Shown: positions 35,564 through 46,500 of the stretch, one piece after another
Layout of the letters: each line of letters starts with the position of its first letter
Position numbering within the stretch: the stretch's first letter is position 1
Assembly: GCA_029204225.1 (NCBI GenBank)
Contig: CM055093.1
Coordinates: 850,117-914,116, forward strand
DNA length: 64,000 bases
Direction: 5' to 3'
Source of the DNA: Diphasiastrum complanatum
Taxonomy: Eukaryota > Streptophyta > Lycopodiopsida > Lycopodiales > Lycopodiaceae
Made by a program: the position numbers and the translations under genes
Notes under the pieces: model-generated
Told to the model about the DNA's origin: nothing
The model's input: the letters and a program-made list of their open reading frames with translations, nothing else
Database searches by the model: none

Positions 35564-36997
35564 CTTCCATATGGGAAGAAGCCACTTGCATGTAAGTGGA
35601 TCTATAGATTAAAGTACAATCAAGATGGATCTATAAGTAAGTACAAAGCTAGATTGGTTGCTAAGGGGTTTCTTCAAATTAAAGGCATAGATTATGAAGA
35701 AACATTTGCTCCTATAGCAAAGCTTGTATCCATTTGATTGAACATTTGTATTGCTACTTTGTTCAAGCGGAATCTCTATCAAATGGATGTGACCAATGCT
35801 TTCTTGAATGGCTACTTGGAGGAGGAAATATACATGTTGCAACCTGAGGGATTCATCAGGATGGTGAGGAGGACAAGGTTTGCCACTTAAGAAAGATCCT
35901 ATATGGCTTGAAACAAGCACCTAGAGCTTGGTACTCTAGGTTGCATGATTTTCTCTACTCTCTTAGCTTTGTGATTAGATCTTAAGAGTCTTCTTTGTAC
36001 ATCAAATGTAATGATGGAAAGAGCATCATTTTAGTACTTTATGTTGATGATATCATATTGACAGGAAATGATGGTGAAGGCATAAGAGATGTTAAAGCTT
36101 CTTTTTCTAGTGAATTCAAGATGGTAGATATAGGACTTCTTAAGCTCATACTTGGAATAGAAGCTACTAGAGGTAGTGATTTTACTTCTATAAGTCAATC
36201 AAAGTATGCTACTTCCATTCTTGAAAGGTTTGGCATGAAATATTGTAAGGGGATTGACACCCCTATGGAGCAAGTACTAATAACTGTGATGAAGCATCCT
36301 TTGAGGACATCACACTCTTTAGGAAGCTAATAGGCTCCTTAATCTATTTGACAATCACTAGACCAGATTTGAGTTATAGTGTAAGCAAGTTAAGTCAATA
36401 TATGCAAGGTCCTTTGATGCATCATTGGAACAGTGCCAAGAGAGTGCTTAGATATGTCTCTTCTACTAGATTTTTTGGCATTCTCTATCAAGGATATAGC
36501 TTGTACTTGAGGCATTTTCAGATTCAAATTTTGTAGGAGACAAGATGGATAGAAGATCCATAAGTGCATTTTTCACTTTTCTTTGTGGAGGAGTGATATC
36601 TTGGCTTTCCAAAAGCAAGATACAATTTCTCTTTCCTCTTGTGAAGTCGAGTACAAGGCATTGACTTCAACAACCAAAGAACTCCTATGGCTAAGAAGTC
36701 TTTTGGTGGAGCTTCAAGTGCTAAAGGCCGAGGAGATCCCTTGTGACAATCAAGCTTCTCAACAAATTGCTACCAATCCGATCTTCCATGCTAAAACAAA
36801 GCATATTGATATAGCTCATCACTTTGTGAGGGTGAAGGTGCAATCCAAGGAGGTTCATTTTCATCATGTGCCATCATCCGAGTGCATAGCCGATATATTA
36901 AATAAACCTTTGGCTAAAGATTCATTTTTCAAGTTAAGAGATGCTCTTGGAGTTGTAGATAGATGTACATTAGACTTGCCAAGTTGGAAGTTAGGAG
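35564..36997 (+). pseudogene. Copia element 2, RT and RNase H
   Basis: The plus strand resumes copia RT at 'LPYGKKPLACKWIYRLK', then 'KYKARLVAKGF', '[19 protein letters not shown]', 'LYVDDIILTGND' (YVDD at about 36040-36051), and RNase H with 'ISLSSCEVEYKALTS' and 'HAKTKHIDIAHHFVR'. Stops and shifts occur near 35735, 35985, 36290, 36330 and 36535, and the RNase H DSD motif reads DSN. It ends at a purine tract just before the LTR at 37001. It is the right half of the copia element begun at 30946. Confidence 0.88.
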
Positions 36998-37000
36998 GAG

Positions 37001-37749
37001 TGTTAAAAATATCACTTCCAACTTGATGTACTTTGCAGACCTTAAGATAATTGATCTTGATAGGATCTCACATGTGTGGAGTCAGTTACCACGTGTGAAA
37101 GAATGTACATAAGTCACTTTTATAAAGTTAGATTGATTTTAGCTAGACCTACACTAGTGTGAAATTGACCTTTGAGTAGAATCTTGAAATTGGTCAAACT
37201 TTATGTAAATAGATTGGACTTCCATGTGAATGAGTTATTACTCACACATGTCAAGATACAATTCGCACGTGTGGATAAGCTTCTAGATGATAAGATAGGA
37301 AGATTCCATGAGATCCTATTTTACATGGAATATTCTTATAATGTGGAAGACTAGCTTTTTGTTTTCTAGCCAAAGAGAATAGTCAACTTTGGGAAATGAG
37401 CACATATGGCTCCCGTTGGTGGATATGGATGACCAGGCACTCTTCACACATGTGAAGGCTTGCTAGATAGTACACAGCTCATGGATGTACTTGATCTATA
37501 AAGGGATCAACCAAATCAATGAGAAGTTGATGTGACATTGGCAATTTCTAGTCTTGCTTGTATTTTCCACATTTGTCTTGTGTTTTTGTGATTGAAATGC
37601 ATTTCTAAGCTTGAGACGTTACTATCTGTAAAAAGGCCGTAAAGGTACTGTCCTCCACACGTGTGAGGTCGCTCATCCAAGTTTTTATTCATTTGATCCA
37701 TTGCTCTTGCTTAAATCATAGTGTAAAACATCTAGATCAAGATCTAACA
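37001..37749 (+). repeat. 3' LTR of copia element 2 (749 bp), family 2
   Basis: Begins TGTTAAAAAT after the purine tract GTTAGGAGGAG and ends GATCTAACA. It is notable for repeated CACRTGTG-type palindromes at 37069, 37090, 37266, 37443 and 37656, plus near-matches at 37151 and 37243. Partial copies lie at 5461-5776, 7777-7836 and 55465-55582. It may serve as promoter/terminator of the element; G-box-like palindromes are plausible transcription-factor sites (inference). Confidence 0.85.
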
Positions 37750-37789
37750 CCTAGAACTTGATAGATCTTTGGATTAGGCAATCAATAAC

Positions 37790-38450
37790 TCTGACCGCGA
37801 TGGGCATCTAAAAAATATTGGGAGAAATTTATTTCTGAATCCAAACATTCTAATCCTGAGCGCTTTAAGCAACAAAGAGAGGCAACAAAATCAAGGCTTA
37901 ATCTTTTAGGCCAATCTCACCTTGGATCAGGAGGAAGACTAATATGCACACCCAGTTTGTAAGCAATTCTCTTTTAGCTGATTGCATTTGATATGTTTTT
38001 TGTTTATGAATAATTTTCTGTTTTTTTCTAATCATTTGATTTGTGTTGATGTATGTTGAAGATTATGGGCGCAAATATACAAATGCCGAGTACAGTATCG
38101 GATATCGCCAAGGTTAAAGTGCCTTGGTTGATCATCTTGCGGCACAAGGCGTACATCCAAGAGTAAATTTTTGCTAATAATTTATATTTCTCATATTTTT
38201 GAAACATAACTTTCATTTCATTTCATTTTTATGACATGTATTTGGCTAATAATTACTCATTTGTTTTGTGAATGTGTATGTAGAGGACATCCGCTTCCTT
38301 TGTGGAAGAAAGTACGAGAGGAAACTAAGCAAAAGAAGGGAATGAAGATGAAGGGGACGAAGGCGAAGAGGAAGGACAAGATTTGGCTTCGGACGATGAT
38401 GAGGTTGAAGAGAGCGAAGACTAAAAAGCCTATAATTACTTCTTAGATTT
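37790..38450 (+). pseudogene. CACTA-type accessory transposase fragment
   Basis: The plus strand at about 37817-37960 reads 'YWEKFISESKHSNPERFKQQ' then 'REATKSRLNLLGQSHLGSGG' and 'RLICTPSL' before a GTAAGC, a plausible splice donor. The FKQQREAxxxRxxxLGQ pattern is the Transposase_24-like protein of plant CACTA elements, also seen at 26.3 kb. A Lys-rich block near 38300-38440 could be another exon. Only part of the gene is present. Confidence 0.5.
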
Positions 38451-40409
38451 GATGTATTTTTATTATTTGCAAAAGTAGAAAAAAAGGTATTAGCATCAAA
38501 GCCCGTTTTAAGAATTAGATGCGAATATGTATACTTTTTTGGATTATGAATATAAACTTTTGTATTTGATCATATCTATTTCATTATCTATGAAATGATT
38601 GTTTGTTGTTTATGTTTTTCTACTTCATTGAGTATAAATTTGTTGTAAACATATACAAACAATGAAAAACAAACAAAAACATCGATTTAAAATGAAAAAA
38701 CATACCTCATCTATTGTTTGGATGGTCTTTAATTCTTTCTAAGATGCATCTCTTTTTTTCTCTACAAAAGCAAACAATGAAAACCAAATCATTGTTAGAT
38801 TACAAATCAGTCAATAAAATAATAATTGTTAGACTACAAATCAAAGAATCATTGTTAGATTACAAATAATCAGTCATTGAAGAGCGGCATGACCAACGAC
38901 TATGGCCGGACCTCTGGCTAGGGGATGCATCGCCTGGCTCTCTCTCTCTCTCTCTCTCTCAAAACCTTCTCTTCAAGAATCATGAAATTTATTTGCAAAT
39001 ACAGTCGGGGCCCCCAAATTTTTCATCTTGTGGGTATTAGGGGGTTGTTTTATCCCTTAACTACCTGGTCCTAATTATGGCAACGGAACCTGTAATATAC
39101 TAAGAACAGCTCCACTAAGTCTAATTAGCGGATTCACATACCATATTCCATTGCAACAATATTGAACAAAAAATTAGTAAACCATCATCCTTACAAAACT
39201 GAGAACTATCCATCACAACAATGTGCTTACACAGAGTAATAACATCTACTCAATTGTATTCCATGTAACTGATCCAGTGCCAAACACATAAGATTACAGT
39301 TTGAACAATAAACAGAGTCAACATTGTCACTGCTTAAAGGGTCTTAGACAAGGAAATTCATCTTGCTGCCTATTGTACAATATGGAGTCTGGAAGACTGA
39401 ACATATAAGCGCTTGGCTCTCACCCCTATGACGCCTGACCATACTATTGCCTAAACAATGTAAAATCAAGTGTCCCTCCTTCAGCTGCAAATCTCCTATT
39501 TATATTCCTACCACGATACCACAATCTGGTATCCACATCACTCTGCAATTACCGTAACTGATCAATTCATCTTCCCGTGGAGACTGCATAAGAACCGTGA
39601 TATCTACAATCGTAAATAACCAAAACATCCAAACCACAACCATAACAATCGCGATGGAGACTTATGACCATCAAGTCGTATATCCCATCATATCAAATTG
39701 CAATAATTATCTCCTTGAAGTCATAACCATCGAAAATGCTACACCTCTACTCAGCGATCGTCGTTGTGGTTCTGAAACCGTATCCGGTTGTTACGATTGT
39801 AACATGTTTGTAATCCTGCCTACAATCTTCGTGGTTAAATATTTTCAAACCGAATGACTCATAACTCTTCTACAACGCGTGTAACATATGTTTCCGTAAT
39901 TTAATGTGAACGGTATCGTTATCATTACATAGTGTTGCTATTCTCAAACCCAAATTCCATGAACTTTTCTTGTTGGAAAGAGTACTATCATTATTGTTGT
40001 AAGCATTCCTACCTATGTGCAATGTGTCGAATGTATAACCATATGCACATCTCTTACTTGACCAATTATCCACGATTCATTATATTGTGATATTCCAAGT
40101 GCTATACAAAGAGCTTTGAATAGAAGAACTTTTACAATTCATTTATACATTGGTTTGCCAATTGTGTAGGGCAATCAGTAACCCAGACAAGACGAATATT
40201 ACTATGCAAAACCAAAAGAAAACATTCAGTCCGAGTATCTGGTAATCGTTGTTTTAGATCTCAAAGTCTCCCAATGGTGTGATTCTACTCGCAATTCCCG
40301 AAAAATTAATGTCAAAATGATAGCTATTTTTTTTTTGGTTTCTCTGTTTTTTTTCCATGTGCTTTTCTTTCACATGCGTCTCCGTACAGAATCGTCATCC
40401 AAGCTTCTG
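38451..40409. other. Noncoding region with a CT run; likely gypsy 3' side
   Basis: No gene is recognised. 38870-38960 is an inverted copy of the microsatellite border at 25390-25440 with a short CT run (38938-38960). The rest lies downstream (minus strand) of a gypsy integrase and could be its LTR and untranslated region, but no LTR ends could be fixed. Confidence 0.4.
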
Positions 40410-41830
40410 TCACGATTCTCCCAACTGACGTTGGTTGAATGTAATTCCAGCTTTCATAATGTCAAACATAGAGTAAATCAATCCTCTATTAATATCGCCT
40501 CTTCCTTTTGGAGGACTATAACCCTTTACGCAACTGTTGTTGACAACAAATAACAAACCCGACGGAATCTGCCATGCTATGGCCACATTTTTACCAAAAA
40601 TATTTATGATATGATATGGTCCTTCCCAATGCTGATCTTTTGATTTCAACGTGTTCGTTATACTCCCGGGGTAGTACAGCACTAGATCTATGTTTTTAAA
40701 CTCTCGTTTATGTATGTGCTTGTCGAACCATCGAGCCTGCTGCTATTGTTTAATCACCCATATCATCCAGTATGCATAGCCTCTATGCTCTTCCAATTTT
40801 TTCAACACAATTAGTCGTTCACGCATAGCCTCATCCTGACCCAGATAATATGCGGCTTGAATGCGTAAAGTTGGCAAAATGAATTCATATGGCATAATTG
40901 TGTCTGTTTTGTAAACTGACTGAAATGGTGTATAACCCGTATAAATCTTGTAGGCTATGCGATAAGCCCACAATGCCAGTTGTAAAAACTCGTGCCAAGA
41001 ACCCCCTTTTTCCAGCACTTGTTTGGCGATAATAGCCTTCAACGACTTACTAGTAGCCTCAGCTTGACCATTACCATGTGGATAATAAGAGGTGGACATT
41101 TTATGAATAATACAAAACAAATACTTCATTTCCTTTATCGTATCATTCACAAAATGTGGTCCCTTGTCAGAGACAATTTCTAATGGACATCCAAACCGTG
41201 TCAAAATATTATTAAAATAGGAACCCGGTAGTAGATTTGGCGGTGTTATCTCGTAAAGCTTTTGCTTCTACCTACTTCGTAGCATAATCGTTGCTACGAT
41301 GATATATTTATGACCATTCATTGATTGTGGGTTGATATTTCCAATTAAATCCAATCCCCACCGTTGAAATGGTTCAATAGGTCAGCCCTTCCTTGTCTTT
41401 GACAAACATCATAGATATGACAAAATGTGGTAGTGTCCTTCCAAAGGTTAGGCCACCAGAAACCAGCCTACAAGATCTTCCTTACTATAATCTTCGAAGC
41501 AAAATGCCCCCCCGCAACACCAGAGTGGGCTTCATCCATAATGGCCTGAATGTCTTTTGACTAAAGACAACACCTTAGGATTTGATCGTGACCTCGTCTA
41601 TACAATTGACCTTCGATCACCTGAGAAACCCGTGGTCGCCAAATCAACTGGCAACGTTGAGACTTCTTAAAATGGCCTGGGAAAGTCCTGTGCATCAAGT
41701 TTGTTAAACAAATCATTGTACCAGGCATCAAAAATCAACTCAGACGCAAACAACTATGCATCCGACGTTTCATCTATGCCATCTTCCCCGTTGCCCATTT
41801 CAATACGGGACAATTGAACATTAAAGCACC
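40410..41830 (-). pseudogene. Gypsy element, integrase and C-terminal module
   Basis: In minus-strand order: an upstream piece 'VIEGQLYRRGHDQILRCC'; integrase zinc finger 'HSGVAGGHFASKIIVRKI' and 'VCQRQGR'; core 'FGCPLEIVSDKGPHFVNDTI' and 'MSTSYYPHGNGQAEATSKSL' (second Asp and catalytic Glu); 'WAYRIAYKIYTGYTPFQSVY'; then a GPY/F-like 'HWEGPYHIINIFGKNVAIAW' ending near 40410. Frameshifts occur near 41560, 41230 and 40740. It is a different copy from the 33-35 kb gypsy because it retains the integrase C-terminus. Nothing of RT is seen upstream. Confidence 0.85.
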
Positions 41831-41939
41831 AATTTTGTAATACATTAATTTATATTATAAAAAATATTATTATTGCAAATGATCGTGCTATATTGCCATT
41901 GCTCTTATATATGCAATGGAAGCACAGTATTTTTATGGA

Positions 41940-42330
41940 AAATGCCTTAGAAAACCACAGTTTTGGGCAGATTTGGCCAATACAGTATCAAAAACCTTCG
42001 CTAAGCTCTCAGACTGTACATCCACCCTTGATTTATCTAAATTGAGGTGGGCGCAGGTTTCAAACAAGAGAAAATTCAATTTTTGAGTCAGGCGAATGTT
42101 TAGTGATATGCCATTTTGGGAACCTTCGCCGAGCATCATAACCTCAGTATGAACCTTCGCTGACCTGCTAGATGATCTTAAAATGTCAAAATTAGGTTGT
42201 CCATAGGTTCAGATTGTGAAAAAATGCATTTATGACAGTACCTGGGCGAAGGTTCATCCTTCGCCAGCCTTGGAAAACGTTTGTTTAATAGGTTCAGATC
42301 CCTAGAAACCTTCGCCGAGATTTTTATAGC
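41940..42330. repeat. Cluster of CCTTCGC motifs
   Basis: Six copies of a CCTTCGC/GCGAAGG core lie in about 320 bp (41994, 42123, 42153, 42245 inverted, 42258 and 42309). Most plus-strand copies are preceded by AA or GAA and followed by Y-R-A-G-type bases. The region is noncoding and precedes the 310-residue ORF. Confidence 0.7.
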
Positions 42331-42484
42331 CTATTTTTACAGTACTATACATGACTACAAATTTTTGTTCAAAACTGATCAGCCCAACTACTATTCAGTG
42401 TAATGGACCCACCAAATTCACCTATAAGTTGGCTAAATTCGATTCATTCCTCACTTGTGCTAGCGAAGCTCTTGCGAATTTTTC

Positions 42485-43417
42485 TTGCGACCAAAGCCTT
42501 CCAAATTTCTTGCATTGCCTTCTGAGACACTTTCATGCATTTATAATTCCTTTATGATTATCATGTTTTCTACCGATACTTCCCAGTGTCCGCGCTATAC
42601 TATCCATTGTGAAGTCCCATCTGCAACGGACATCATGATTCTTCCTAGCACAAGCATAGTCACTCAGTGGATGACCCTTGTGGAGCCTCTACTTACTGCA
42701 ATGGGTATTCACAAGAGAGCCTATTCGGGACGCATCAATATGGATTTCATCACTCTTGCCTATACGTGGAAGGAAGAGAAATCCAAGTTTTATATCACCT
42801 TCCAAGGAGCCACACACAAAGTGCGCGTCACTGAGGCCGCACTTGCAGCTATAGGAATCTCATCTGGTATGCAAGCCTCACCCAATCACAAGCACGCCAA
42901 ACAGACCATCAAGCCATACATTGACCTCACCAACGATCTGCACTGGACTAATGATGGCTACCTTCTGGAAGCCATCACTGAGCCCGCCATCCACGCCGCT
43001 GCCCAGTTGTTGAATCATTTCCTGATGGTTGGCAACATCAGGAAAGACCGCATCACATCTCAAATCCTTCACAGGATAGTGGAGTCCCACACAAAGTTGG
43101 CCAAAGCCCCTCTTGAACCATATAACTGGTTCCAGACTGTTTCTGGTGAGCTCAAGCGAGCTATTAAGGCCAATACAAAGCAGCAGTTCGCCGCTAGCTC
43201 TCTATTGTCCCTCTTAGTCACTTCTCACCTAGAAAACAGAATCTACGGCTTCCACCTGGATTCTATGCTTTCGGTTTACAAAGAAGCACTGGCCGAGTCA
43301 TCTCATCAGGCCTCAAGTTTTCATAGTCGTCGTCATCCATGCAACGAGATCGTAATTCCTAACTCGCCTTCCATGTCACGACGTCGCACTAGGCATACCT
43401 CGTCAGCTGCGCAATGA
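42485..43417 (+). CDS. Unrecognised intact 310-aa ORF
   Basis: An uninterrupted frame with higher GC and more balanced codon use than its neighbours. The first ATG (42485) may be artificial; a better start could be Met23 or Met27 (about 42551-42563). Visible features are 'LPSTSIVTQWMTLVEPLL', 'HKRAYSGRINMDFITLAYTW', 'EEKSKFYITFQGATHKVRV' then 'EAALAAIGISSGM', 'YNWFQTVSGELKRAIKANTK', and a basic tail 'SMSRRRTRHTSSAAQ'. There is no signal peptide, membrane span, zinc finger or catalytic motif I recognise. Its 3' end falls at the junction with an SPH-flank module (43414), so the stop may be supplied by the junction and the original protein truncated. It could be a retroelement gag-like or a captured host ORF. 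Confidence 0.5.
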   Translation: MRPKPSKFLALPSETLSCIYNSFMIIMFSTDTSQCPRYTIHCEVPSATDIMILPSTSIVTQWMTLVEPLLTAMGIHKRAYSGRINMDFITLAYTWKEEKSKFYITFQGATHKVRVTEAALAAIGISSGMQASPNHKHAKQTIKPYIDLTNDLHWTNDGYLLEAITEPAIHAAAQLLNHFLMVGNIRKDRITSQILHRIVESHTKLAKAPLEPYNWFQTVSGELKRAIKANTKQQFAASSLLSLLVTSHLENRIYGFHLDSMLSVYKEALAESSHQASSFHSRRHPCNEIVIPNSPSMSRRRTRHTSSAAQ

Positions 43418-43926
43418 CACTGATAACTACTTCCACATTTTGTTTTTGCAATTCGCCCATATTGTTGCTTTTCATTATCATCGATACACAAGAAAAATAT
43501 GACATGTTTCTAGATAGGAAAAAAACGAGATATTTCCTAGTTGCATTCATACTAGGAAAGTGAAAACTAGGAAAAGTGCAACACTTTGCTACTTTGACAA
43601 TCTAGGAAAAGCAACATTTTAGATTCCTAGACAGAAATATTTATTTTTCCTATATAAGAACTAGAATCGAAGGCCAGCCTCAGACATTTAGATCTATAAT
43701 AATTGGGAATAATTGAATGATAAGTGATAAATGAAAACATATTCTAACTATTTATAGTTGACAATCAACTTTATTATATTTACATGTATTGACGTCTTTT
43801 GAAGTACCAATACTTTTTGGAATTGCTTGGGTTGTTTTTGAATATGTTATAACCATTTGAGCCACATGAAGCAAATAGATCTATATAGAATGATTCTAAA
43901 TCATTTGCAATCTTTTTGTCATAAGT
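43415..43926 (-). pseudogene. GIY-YIG C-terminal fragment and SPH 3' flank
   Basis: This is the reverse complement of 19308-19806. It contains the C-terminal GIY-YIG piece ('DLESFYIDLFASCGSNGYN' and 'KKYWYFKRRQYM') at 43780-43926. At 43926/43927 it is fused in frame to the Helitron 'LFPFLFPSGHGFYDG' block, making a 91-residue chimeric ORF (43780-44055). The fusion looks accidental: the same piece in its other copy follows the GIY-YIG N-half. Confidence 0.65.
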
Positions 43927-44870
43927 ATGGAGTATACAATGTGAAAATTGAAAAAATGAGCTAACTCTAATCTTAATGTAATTCAAGAAATTCATTTTGC
44001 CATCATAAAAGCCATGGCCAGATGGAAATAAGAAAGGAAACAACGTTGTTTCCAAAGTAATTATTTTGTTTTTGTCTTGGTTTATTGGTATTCCTTTAAT
44101 ATTGGTTGTAAATTGTATTAGCGTCCATGTAGATTTCCTTTGCTACGTAATTGGAGGTTCGAGTATTGGTAGATGTTAATTTTTGAGTGTTTTTGGCTAG
44201 TGTGTCATGTCTTCCAAAATAACATTATTGTGAATCAGTGGATCCGTTTGCATTGTTTCAAAAGTTGATTCAAGTCGATCTTTATCAAGAAAATCTTTCA
44301 TTGTGTTCTTAGATACCAAACATCTAGAGCAAGAGTATTATGTTTAGTTTCAAGAGCATGTTTAAAACTTTGTTCACAAACGCTATTCTATACCAATCAA
44401 ACACAACATATCTATTTGATTGGAAACGTCAATAAGCAAACTCTAAGTAGTAGAGTTGTGCGGTCAAAATAATGGCTTGGAGAATTTTGTAAGACTGCTA
44501 CTAATGGCTTCAAGTATTGCTATACGTAAACCACCCTCAGAAGAATTTTGACATTTCATGCAGACAAGGTCTCTTGGAGTATTTATGATCTGGAGAAAGA
44601 TCACAATATAAATGGCTGCGTACGAAGAGATTTGAAGTTTGAGCTTACTTGCTGCTATGCACTTATAGAAGCAAAGAGTGACTCGATAATCACAAGGATG
44701 TGATTGAGATTTATATGCATAGTTAAGGTATGAGGGAGAAAATTATTATTTTAGTGATTTGTGAGTGATTTAGTACATCATCGAAATCAATCTAACATGA
44801 CTGATCAACAGAATATTCATTCTTGGTCTAATGAGAGGCAGATAGAGATGTCGACGTTCTGTTGTATTTC
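43927..44870 (-). pseudogene. Helitron N-terminal relic, third copy
   Basis: This copy is colinear with 9898-10840 and nearly identical. The 'ETTLFPFLFPSGHGFYDG' and 'MNFLNYIKIRVSSFFQFS' blocks are in one frame here. Upstream parts are frameshifted as in copy 1. It is followed by the same unknown captured fragment as copy 1. Confidence 0.72.
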
Positions 44871-44879
44871 AACTCCTCG

Positions 44880-45230
44880 GTGCCTATGTTGGATCTTGCA
44901 AAGCGTTTTGGAATAACAGCAACGCATTCAAATTCGCCACCTCTCATGACCAATGTGGAGGTGGGCTTGGGTCATCCCACAATTTTGTCGAGATGTGAAT
45001 GCTAATAAAAAGGGCATCAACTTACAACCAAAGATCAGAAAGGATGGTCATTATATTTAGCTACGGGATGGTACATTGTCAAAGAAGAAGTTCAAAATTA
45101 TCCAAGAAGAATGGTACCGAGTTATTAGTCAGAATACGAGTGACCTCTCAATTGATACTCAAAGAGCAGTCTAAAGATGAGGCTGCGGATATTAGAAAGC
45201 CACCATATCGGAATATGAGCTAGAGAGACG
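44880..45230 (+). pseudogene. Captured gene fragment of unknown identity, copy 2
   Basis: Duplicate of 10846-11135 and the bases beyond. The frames give 'DLAKRFGITATHSNSPP' and 'NANKKGINLQPKIRKDGHY'; another frame (44999-45223) is open for 74 codons. It is joined near 45243 to an arginine decarboxylase-flank segment, whereas copy 1 continues further, so an internal deletion of about 1 kb separates the two copies. Confidence 0.5.
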
Positions 45231-45243
45231 CAAGAGCAACATC

Positions 45244-46500
45244 AAGCTACCCCTATAGCCGTTAAGAAGAATGGCTCTCTAGGTATCACAGCCAGACTCA
45301 TTATTACAACTGTGTTTCCAAATCTTTCTGCTTATCAACTCGATTCACGAAAGAATAATGTCTGGCTTTTTCTTAATTCAAGTCAATTTTGAAGAATCGC
45401 CTTGATTTGACGAGGAAAACACTTAACATTGTTTGGCCGCCCATCTTGGCTGATTACGGCCTCATCGTTATGATCTTGAATGGCCTCGATAAGAAACGAT
45501 TTTCCTGAATTGCTTCTTGAAGAGATTTCAGTGAATGGTGTGTCAAATATATGTGATCAGAACTAAATCCTGCGGCAGAAATGCCCCATAACTTTGTATG
45601 AATGGCAGGCTTGAATGACCAGCACTATCGATCGGCCAGATATTTCTCAAGAGCTTGATCTTATCGAACTCGTCACAAGACAACTGGATACCGAGGATCT
45701 TCTATTTCAAAGAATTATATCTAATATTATTCGTTAACAGATGAAAGATTGCAACTGAAATATTACAGCATTCCTGAATTAAGCCATGCTCTACAAGAAT
45801 GAGGTGATGTAATTCTCAAGCTCATTTTTAACCTATTCCAATCTAAGTTATCCCCACATCTGTGTGATCCGAGCTCCCCTATTTTATGTTCAAGTCAGGA
45901 GTTCTCCAACTCGCAAATGAGGTCATACAAGAAAAATGCTCGGTCAAGATCTCGTCCGCAGTTGTGCTGGCACGTCACGTTGTTGCGATGTTGCTTTACG
46001 ATTTTGGATTTAGAACTTAATATGGATTCAAGAATGTAAGTAGCTCAGAATGTTTCTAAGAGAACAGATACACATATAACATCTACGTACCTGCGATGGC
46101 GGACGATCATCAGGATCAGCATGCGATGGTGGATCAGCGCGATTGTGGATGAGCGCAACAATAGAACGTAAGAGGAGAGCAGGACGAGCGTGATGGTGGA
46201 CTAGGAGAGAAGGGCGAGCATTCGCGCGGGAAAGTATGGCCCGAAGAGCTCCAAATGCCCCAAAATCAAGACCCAATTCAAGGATCGACTAGCTCCAAAA
46301 GCCCCCAAATTTTAATCTCTCTCTTTCTCTCGATGGCCAAAATCGCAACCAATGAAAATCTTCATTTACCTCGGGAAGCATTCACCTCGAGCATCCGCCT
46401 CCTGCCCACTTGCAACTGGTGCGCCAGTGCAACACCTCATGTCATCCGTCCATCGACGTGGCCCATGCCATCCACCTCATGCAGGTAATTTTAGTGCTTT
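45244..46500 (-). pseudogene. Module E: captured host-like gene fragments, copy 1
   Basis: 45244-45290 is the arginine decarboxylase 'NGYRGS' edge. From 45420 to 45720 the minus strand reads 'LGIQLSCDEFDKIKLLRN', 'WPIDSAGHSSLPFIQSYG', 'AFLPQDLVLITY', 'TPFTEISSRSNSGKSFLI' and 'EAIQDHNDEAVISQDGR', with one shift; these are coding-like but unassigned. At 46091-46276 an ATG-initiated, CpG-rich exon of exactly 62 codons ends CAG before a GTACGT donor, with GC-rich upstream sequence to 46560. It looks like a captured promoter plus first exons of a host gene. The duplicate is at 52300-53440. Confidence 0.5.

Noticed and set aside
43780-44055. Reading the 91-residue chimeric ORF as a real gene
   Set aside because: Both halves are found apart elsewhere and the junction is a rearrangement edge; no start context or transcript evidence.
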